This document shows positions 31,281 through 35,563 of a stretch of 35,563 bases of DNA, one piece after another. The number at the start of each line of letters is the position of its first letter. The stretch's first letter is position 1. The stretch is from RGIG2094 sp045660065. Its GTDB lineage: Bacteria > Bacillota > Clostridia > RGIG6154. The notes beneath the pieces are model-generated. The model was not told the origin of the DNA. It saw nothing but the letters and a program-made list of their open reading frames with translations, and ran no database searches. The stretch is taken from contig JAZRDC010000112.1 of NCBI GenBank assembly GCA_045660065.1, positions 1 through 35,563 on the forward strand, written 5' to 3'. Made by a program: the position numbers and the translations under genes.

Positions 31281-32117
31281 ATGAAAAAAAGGACATCGGC
31301 GCTGTTTACAATATTTGGCGTAATGTTAACGGGTTTTGCAATAGGCTCATTTTTAACACCTAATAAAATCGTAGGTGGAGGAGCATCAGGTATATCTACA
31401 ATTCTTTTTCATACTTTTGGAATACAGCCCGGTATAAGTTTTTTCTTTATTAATATTTTGTTTTTGCTTTTAGGTTTGAAAGTTTTAGGAAAAGAATTTA
31501 TATTAAAAACTTTGATAGGCATTTCGCTTTTGTCACTTTTTACGCAGGTGTTTACTTACTTCCCGATTTATACTGAAAACCTTATTCTGGCGGTGATTTT
31601 CGGTGGAGCACTTTACGGAATAGGTATCGGACTTGCTTTTGCGGCGGGAGCGTCAACAGGCGGAACAGATATTATAGGAAGAATTATCCAGAGTAAGTTT
31701 AAAAGCGTACCAATCGGAAAAATGCTTTTGTTTGTTGATGGAGTAATTATACTTGTATCACTTATAGTATTTAAAGATGTTGAACTTGTGCTTTTAGGTG
31801 TTCTTACACTTTTGATATCAAGTTATGCTATTGATTATGTTATCAGTATGCTCAACGTTTCAAAAATTGCATTTGTAATTACCGATAAAGGTGAAGAAAT
31901 TTCAGAAAAACTTGTTTCCACATCACCAAGAGGAGTTACAATGATTGACGTAAAAGGCGCATACACAAATGCCGAAAAGGATATGCTTTTCTGCGCATTG
32001 AAAGAAAGTGAAATCAGAGCATTTCAGAAAAAAATACTTGCTATTGATCCTCACGCATTTATCGTTTTTTCAGAATCGCAGAAAATCAAAGGCAAAGGAT
32101 TTTATATATATAAATAA
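31281..32117 (+). CDS. YitT family membrane protein (DUF161/DUF2179)
   Basis: A 278-residue protein with five to six membrane helices in residues 1-195 (GFAIGSFLTPNKIVGGGASGISTILFH at the start and GIGIGLAFAAGASTGGTDIIGR in the middle, both family hallmarks), then a soluble DUF2179 domain (residues 200-278, ending DPHAFIVFSESQKIKGKGF). The function of YitT proteins is not settled; transport of a small solute has been proposed. AGGGGGAAA precedes the ATG. It is monocistronic, with its own promoter and terminator. Confidence 0.93.
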   Translation: MKKRTSALFTIFGVMLTGFAIGSFLTPNKIVGGGASGISTILFHTFGIQPGISFFFINILFLLLGLKVLGKEFILKTLIGISLLSLFTQVFTYFPIYTENLILAVIFGGALYGIGIGLAFAAGASTGGTDIIGRIIQSKFKSVPIGKMLLFVDGVIILVSLIVFKDVELVLLGVLTLLISSYAIDYVISMLNVSKIAFVITDKGEEISEKLVSTSPRGVTMIDVKGAYTNAEKDMLFCALKESEIRAFQKKILAIDPHAFIVFSESQKIKGKGFYIYK

Positions 32118-32144
32118 AAAAAGGACTGGTAACAGTCCTTTTTT
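32117..32144. terminator. Terminator, probably bidirectional
   Basis: AAAAAAGGACTG (32117-32128) pairs with CAGTCCTTTTTT (32133-32144) across a GTAA loop. It lies between the convergent YitT and uridine phosphorylase genes. Confidence 0.92.
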
Positions 32145-32161
32145 CTTACTTATAAATGATG

Positions 32162-32956
32162 CTAAATGCTGCTGCAGTCATTTTTTATTAAAATTTTCAT
32201 AGCGTCTATTGCGCAGATTATGGCTTTTTCACTGCTTTGGACTATGTTGTCGGGAAGATTTTGTTTACTTCTTTCAACATTCCACAAAACAGTGAGCACC
32301 GCCCCGGCACGAACACCTCTTGCAAGTGCAACAGAGTAGATTGCACTGCATTCCATTTCAGAGGTTAAACAGCCTGCCTTTACATAAGCATTCCACTTGT
32401 TTAAAAGCATATAGTCAACAGGCATATCTTCAGGATTAGTTTCACCATAAAATGAGTCTTTTGAGTGGACTACGCCAACGTGGTATCGGTTATATTCTTC
32501 CTTTGTGCATAATTTTTCTGCGGAATTTTTTAATGCTTCGGTAACAGCAAAATCTGCAACGGCAGGGTATTCGTCAGGCAGATATTCCTTGCTTGTGCCT
32601 TCACTTCTTATTGCCGCAGATGCAATCACTAAATCACCACCTGCAACATCCATTTTAATTCCGCCGCTTGTACCGACTCTTATAAAGGTGTGTCCGCCGC
32701 ACTTGATTAGTTCTTCAACTGCAATAGCAGAAGATGGTCCGCCAATGCCTGTGGATACCGCAGAAACTTTAACGCCATCCAGATATCCTGTATATACATT
32801 ATATTCACGGTTATATGACATTTGCTTTGCATTGTCAAAGTGTTTTGCGATTTCAGGAACTCTTCCGGGGTCTCCGCACAAAACGACATATTGACCAACA
32901 TCGTCTTTTGTAACGTTAATATGATACTGCTTGTTTTCGTTTAAAATGGTTGCCAT
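32162..32956 (-). CDS. udp: Nucleoside phosphorylase, probable uridine phosphorylase
   Basis: A 264-residue nucleoside phosphorylase of the NP-I family. Phosphate-binding GDPGRV, ribose/phosphate-site RVGTSGGI and the SEMECSAIYSVA segment (with the Glu that contacts ribose) are present. The spacing and length fit uridine phosphorylase, which splits uridine into uracil and ribose-1-phosphate, better than purine enzymes. I choose the ATG at 32956 with GAGGTG 6 bases upstream; a longer frame exists without support. It has its own promoter and converges on YitT. Confidence 0.88.
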   Translation of the reverse strand: MATILNENKQYHINVTKDDVGQYVVLCGDPGRVPEIAKHFDNAKQMSYNREYNVYTGYLDGVKVSAVSTGIGGPSSAIAVEELIKCGGHTFIRVGTSGGIKMDVAGGDLVIASAAIRSEGTSKEYLPDEYPAVADFAVTEALKNSAEKLCTKEEYNRYHVGVVHSKDSFYGETNPEDMPVDYMLLNKWNAYVKAGCLTSEMECSAIYSVALARGVRAGAVLTVLWNVERSKQNLPDNIVQSSEKAIICAIDAMKILIKNDCSSI

Positions 32957-32976
32957 AATATTCACCTCTTGATTAA

Positions 32977-33005
32977 AGTGTATCACAAAATTTTAAAAAT
33001 TACAA
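32977..33005 (-). promoter_or_regulatory. Promoter of the uridine phosphorylase gene
   Basis: Minus strand: TTGTAA (33005-33000), a 17-bp spacer and TACACT (32982-32977). It diverges from the promoter at 33017-33045. Confidence 0.6.
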
Positions 33006-33016
33006 TATGGCGTTCA

Positions 33017-33045
33017 TTGACTAAAATTATATTTTTTAGTATAAT
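33017..33045 (+). promoter_or_regulatory. Promoter of the FliB-like gene
   Basis: TTGACT (33017-33022), a 17-bp spacer and TATAAT (33040-33045). The ribosome binding site begins 9 bases later, so the leader is very short. Confidence 0.85.
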
Positions 33046-33066
33046 TAAACAAACGAGGTGAAGAAA

Positions 33067-33942
33067 TTGACAGAAGTATTTCCGAATTATTATAGTAAAT
33101 TCAAGTGTATTGCAGATAAGTGCAAACATAGTTGTTGCATAGGGTGGGAAATAGATATAGATGATGATACTATGGATATTTATAATTCCATAAACACCCC
33201 TTTTGGTGAGAAAATAAGAAACAATATCGAAGGAGATATACCTCATTTTAAATTGACCAAAGATGAACGATGCCCCTTTTTAAACGAAAAAGGCTTGTGC
33301 GATATTATTATAGAGTGCGGAGACGGTGCAATTTCCGATATATGCTATCTTCACCCAAGGTTTTCAAATTTTTATTCCTCATTTACTGAAACAGGTCTTG
33401 GACTTTGTTGCGAAGAAGCGGTGATAATTATACTGTCAGAAACCGAAAAGTTTGAAATTAATTTGCCGGGCGATATAAAAGTTACTGAAAAAGAAAAGAC
33501 ATTTTTTCAAAAAAGACAAAAGATTTTTGATATTTTGCAGGACAGAAGTAAAAGCATAACTGAAAGATTTAATACGCTTGGTGAATTTAAATTTAATTTA
33601 GACAATCTTTGCAAAGTATATCTGGAATTGGAACGACTTGATGAAAAATGGACAGATGAAATAAATAATATTAAAGAATATAATTTCAAAGGCGAAATTT
33701 TTAATAAATTTCAAATTTTCTTTGAGCAACTTGCAGTATATTTTGTGTTCCGCCATTTAAATCCTGATTTAAGTGAGTGTGAATTTAATTCAAGAATAAA
33801 ATTTGCTTTGATGAGTTGCTATTTTATAGGTGCAATGTGCGAAAAAACAGGTGCCGATTTTGAAAAAATGAAAGATTTGGTGAGAATGTATTCATCGGAA
33901 ATTGAGTATTCAGAAGACAACCTTGAACTGCTTTATAATTAA
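33067..33942 (+). CDS. fliB: FliB-like (flagellin lysine N-methylase family) cysteine-rich protein
   Basis: A 291-residue cysteine-rich protein with the FliB hallmarks: YYSKFKCIADKCKHSCCIGWEI (C14, C19, C23, C24), then ERCPFLNEKGLCDII, SDICYLHPRFSNF and GLCCEEA. FliB methylates flagellin lysines in enterobacteria and is thought to use bound Fe-S clusters, which the cysteines would ligate. This copy is shorter than the FliB length I recall (near 400), the loss being at the C-terminus. No flagellar gene is in the window, so another protein may be the substrate. The TTG at 33067 is chosen, with GAGG 8 bases before it; the GTG at 33058 overlaps that site. Confidence 0.78.
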   Translation: MTEVFPNYYSKFKCIADKCKHSCCIGWEIDIDDDTMDIYNSINTPFGEKIRNNIEGDIPHFKLTKDERCPFLNEKGLCDIIIECGDGAISDICYLHPRFSNFYSSFTETGLGLCCEEAVIIILSETEKFEINLPGDIKVTEKEKTFFQKRQKIFDILQDRSKSITERFNTLGEFKFNLDNLCKVYLELERLDEKWTDEINNIKEYNFKGEIFNKFQIFFEQLAVYFVFRHLNPDLSECEFNSRIKFALMSCYFIGAMCEKTGADFEKMKDLVRMYSSEIEYSEDNLELLYN

Positions 33943-33966
33943 AATGTTTTTTTTATTTGAATTTGC

Positions 33967-33995
33967 TTGAAAAATGTAATAAAAGGTTGTATAAT
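33967..33995 (+). promoter_or_regulatory. Promoter of the MgtC/SapB-like gene
   Basis: TTGAAA (33967-33972), a 17-bp spacer and TATAAT (33990-33995). Confidence 0.85.
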
Positions 33996-34006
33996 ACTAA
34001 AATATA

Positions 34007-34047
34007 ATTTGAAGCATTTTTTGAAAATATCTTAATATGCTTTAAAT
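34007..34047 (+). promoter_or_regulatory. 5'-end hairpin adjoining the ribosome binding site of the MgtC-like gene
   Basis: ATTTGAAGCAT (34007-34017) pairs with ATGCTTTAAAT (34037-34047): 11 pairs with one G-U and a 19-base loop. It starts about 5 bases after the predicted transcription start and ends one base before the GAGGAGG ribosome binding site. It could tune translation or mRNA stability. Confidence 0.5.
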
Positions 34048-34065
34048 AGAGGAGGATATATAATT

Positions 34066-34740
34066 TTGAATATTATTTATGGATTTGGCTTGCATTACAT
34101 ATTAAGAATGTTTGTTGCAGGTATATGTGGTATTATAATAGGTTACGAAAGAAAAAACCGTGCAAAGGGAGCGGGAATAAGAACTCACTTTATGGTTGCA
34201 ATGGCAGCAGCATTGATGATGATAGTTTCAATGTATTCTTTTAATGATCCGATTTTCCCTGAAGGTGTAAAAGTAGCAGATCCTACAAGAATTGCAGCAC
34301 AGATAGTCAGCGGTGTCGGTTTTTTGGGTGCAGGTATGATTTTTGTTCACAAAAACACCATCAGCGGACTTACAACAGCGGCAGGTATTTGGGCAACTGC
34401 AGGTATCGGTATGGCACTTGGCGCAGGTATGTACATAATAGGAATTACCGCAACTTTGTTGGTACTTTTTGCGCAGATTATTCTGCATATGGACAGAAAA
34501 TGGCTCAAAATGCCAAAAATCAGTGTGCTCAGAGTTAAAGGTGTAAAAGAAAAGGATTTCCAGAAAAACACAAAAGAAAAATTAAAACAGATGCATATTA
34601 CAGTTGGTGAAGTTTCAATTAAAAAGAGCACAGAAACAGGAACTACAGATTATAAATTTAAGATTGAAATTCCGCCCGATGTCAACGAAGACGATATCAT
34701 TTCACTTTTTGATTACGACTGTATTATAAATGCTGATTAA
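34066..34740 (+). CDS. MgtC/SapB family membrane protein
   Basis: A 224-residue protein. The N-terminal 150 residues hold about four to five membrane helices with the family core GIIIGYERKNRAKGAGIRTHFMVAMAAALMM, SGVGFLGAGMIF and GLTTAAGIWATAGIGMA. The last 70 residues form a small soluble alpha/beta domain like the ACT-type tail of MgtC. In pathogens MgtC supports growth at low magnesium and restrains the F-ATPase; the role in commensal clostridia is unclear. The gene begins with TTG at 34066, 10 bases after GAGGAGG. It is monocistronic with a hairpin leader. Confidence 0.92.
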   Translation: MNIIYGFGLHYILRMFVAGICGIIIGYERKNRAKGAGIRTHFMVAMAAALMMIVSMYSFNDPIFPEGVKVADPTRIAAQIVSGVGFLGAGMIFVHKNTISGLTTAAGIWATAGIGMALGAGMYIIGITATLLVLFAQIILHMDRKWLKMPKISVLRVKGVKEKDFQKNTKEKLKQMHITVGEVSIKKSTETGTTDYKFKIEIPPDVNEDDIISLFDYDCIINAD

Positions 34741-34752
34741 TACTAATAAACT

Positions 34753-34784
34753 AAAAGAGACTGTTTGAAACAGTCTCTTTTTTT
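34753..34784 (+). terminator. Rho-independent terminator
   Basis: AAAAGAGACTGTT (34753-34765) pairs with AACAGTCTCTTTT (34769-34781) over a 3-base loop, followed by more T; outer AATAAAC/GTTTATT bases extend the symmetry. It follows the MgtC-like gene. The 85 bp between it and the uppP stop show nothing that I can name. Confidence 0.92.
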
Positions 34785-34869
34785 GTTTATTAAATAACTT
34801 CGTCAAGCCATTTTTTCGTGTTTCTTTAAGGTGAGTGTATCACACATATGAGTCTTTGTTAATATAAAA

Positions 34870-35562
34870 TTATCTGAAAATCATAAAGAATAAAATTATA
34901 ACTATACCAAGTACAATTCTGTATTTTCCAAACACCTTAAAGTCGTGATTTTTAACATAATTGGTCAGGAATTTTACAGAAATAATTGATACAATATACG
35001 CAATTACCATTGCCAGAATTAAAATCATCCATTCAGTCCCTGCCATTACATAATCGTTGGTTACAAGTTTTAAAAAACTTACGCCGAACATAACAGGAAT
35101 TGCCAAAAAGAATGAAAACTCTGCAGATAATGTTCTTGAGCAACCAAGGAGCATTGCACCTAAAATTGTAGAACCTGAGCGTGATGTTCCGGGGATAATT
35201 GAAAGCACCTGGAAAAGACCAATCAAAATTGCGGTTTTGTAACTCATCTGATTTAATTCTGTAATTGAGGCAGTTTTGTTTTTATTTTCAATTACCATAA
35301 ACAAAATACCATAAATGATGAGTGCCGCGCTTATAACATAAGGTGTTTCAAAATTTTCCATAAAATCGTTAAGTAAAAGCCCAATTACCGCCGCAGGTAC
35401 GCAGGCAACAATTACTTTAAACCACATATCCCATGTGCCTCTTTTTTCTTCCTTTGTTTTAGATGGGGAGAATGGGTTTAACTTCTTAAAATAAAGTGTT
35501 GCAATTGCAAGTATTGCACCAAGTTGGATAACATACAAAAATACATCTGTTGTTAAAAATCC
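34870..35562 (-). CDS. uppP: Undecaprenyl-diphosphate phosphatase, 5'-truncated by window edge
   Basis: The frame runs off the right edge, so the N-terminus (with the first active-site block, usually ending SSSGH) is missing. What remains, about 230 residues, is the bulk of UppP/BacA: GFLTTDVFLYVIQLGAILA, and the second active-site block IIPGTSRSGSTI with its conserved Ser and Arg, amid about seven membrane helices. The enzyme dephosphorylates undecaprenyl diphosphate outside the membrane and so recycles the carrier for peptidoglycan synthesis; it also gives bacitracin tolerance. No clear terminator is visible downstream. Confidence 0.95.
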   Translation of the reverse strand, partial: GFLTTDVFLYVIQLGAILAIATLYFKKLNPFSPSKTKEEKRGTWDMWFKVIVACVPAAVIGLLLNDFMENFETPYVISAALIIYGILFMVIENKNKTASITELNQMSYKTAILIGLFQVLSIIPGTSRSGSTILGAMLLGCSRTLSAEFSFFLAIPVMFGVSFLKLVTNDYVMAGTEWMILILAMVIAYIVSIISVKFLTNYVKNHDFKVFGKYRIVLGIVIILFFMIFR

Positions 35563-35563
35563 T

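Noticed and set aside
1..35563. CRISPR array, IS element, tRNA or rRNA gene
   Set aside because: No regularly spaced repeats, transposase, tRNA cloverleaf or rRNA sequence was seen anywhere in the window.

Overview
The window looks like a chromosomal segment of a low-GC anaerobic Firmicute, most likely a clostridium. It is AT-rich, uses strong AGGAGG-type ribosome binding sites, and often starts genes with TTG. Most promoters match the sigma-A consensus, nearly all with 17-bp spacers. It carries an infC-rpmI-rplT operon behind an L20-type leader, two ECF vitamin-transporter S components, a YitT protein, a DUF3842 protein and a FliB-like protein. I recognise no phage structural, plasmid, CRISPR, tRNA or rRNA genes.

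Layout. 1-2101: the end of a probable integrated element, with a MntA/HepT toxin-antitoxin pair, a tyrosine integrase, an imperfect inverted repeat before the integrase and an 11-bp tandem repeat after it. 2151-5232: two ion transporters, a Na/phosphate symporter with a PhoU-like tail and a CLC protein of the fluoride-type subgroup. 5235-11401: a long rightward gene train headed by trpB. An 18-residue leader peptide with two Trp codons precedes trpB. The rest encodes an M20 peptidase, a small ABM protein, an esterase, a nitroreductase, an acyltransferase of the HxxxDG type and a zinc-ribbon membrane protein. 11434-14935: a leftward heterodimeric ABC exporter with one degenerate ATP site. 15076-17792: vitamin or precursor uptake. 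One lone S component reads rightward. A second S component with its own P-loop kinase reads leftward behind a terminator-containing leader of a class I cannot name, followed by a DUF3842 gene. 17980-19563: a ROK sugar kinase and a histidine phosphatase. 19660-24386: a leftward sugar operon (isomerase family protein, esterase, GH99/WbsX-like protein) divergent from an AraC-type regulator. 24529-28648: an acyltransferase, a DUF1385 protein and prmC, which overlap one another, then infC-rpmI-rplT. 28697-35563: an EamA transporter with a second histidine phosphatase, another divergent AraC regulator, YitT, uridine phosphorylase, a short FliB-like protein, a MgtC/SapB protein and the 3' part of uppP.

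The most interesting signals are in RNA leaders: the Trp-codon leader before trpB, the unclassified terminator leader before the S component-kinase pair, an AUA start codon on infC, and a 5'-end hairpin touching the ribosome binding site of the MgtC-like gene. All were found by reading; no folding or database search was run.
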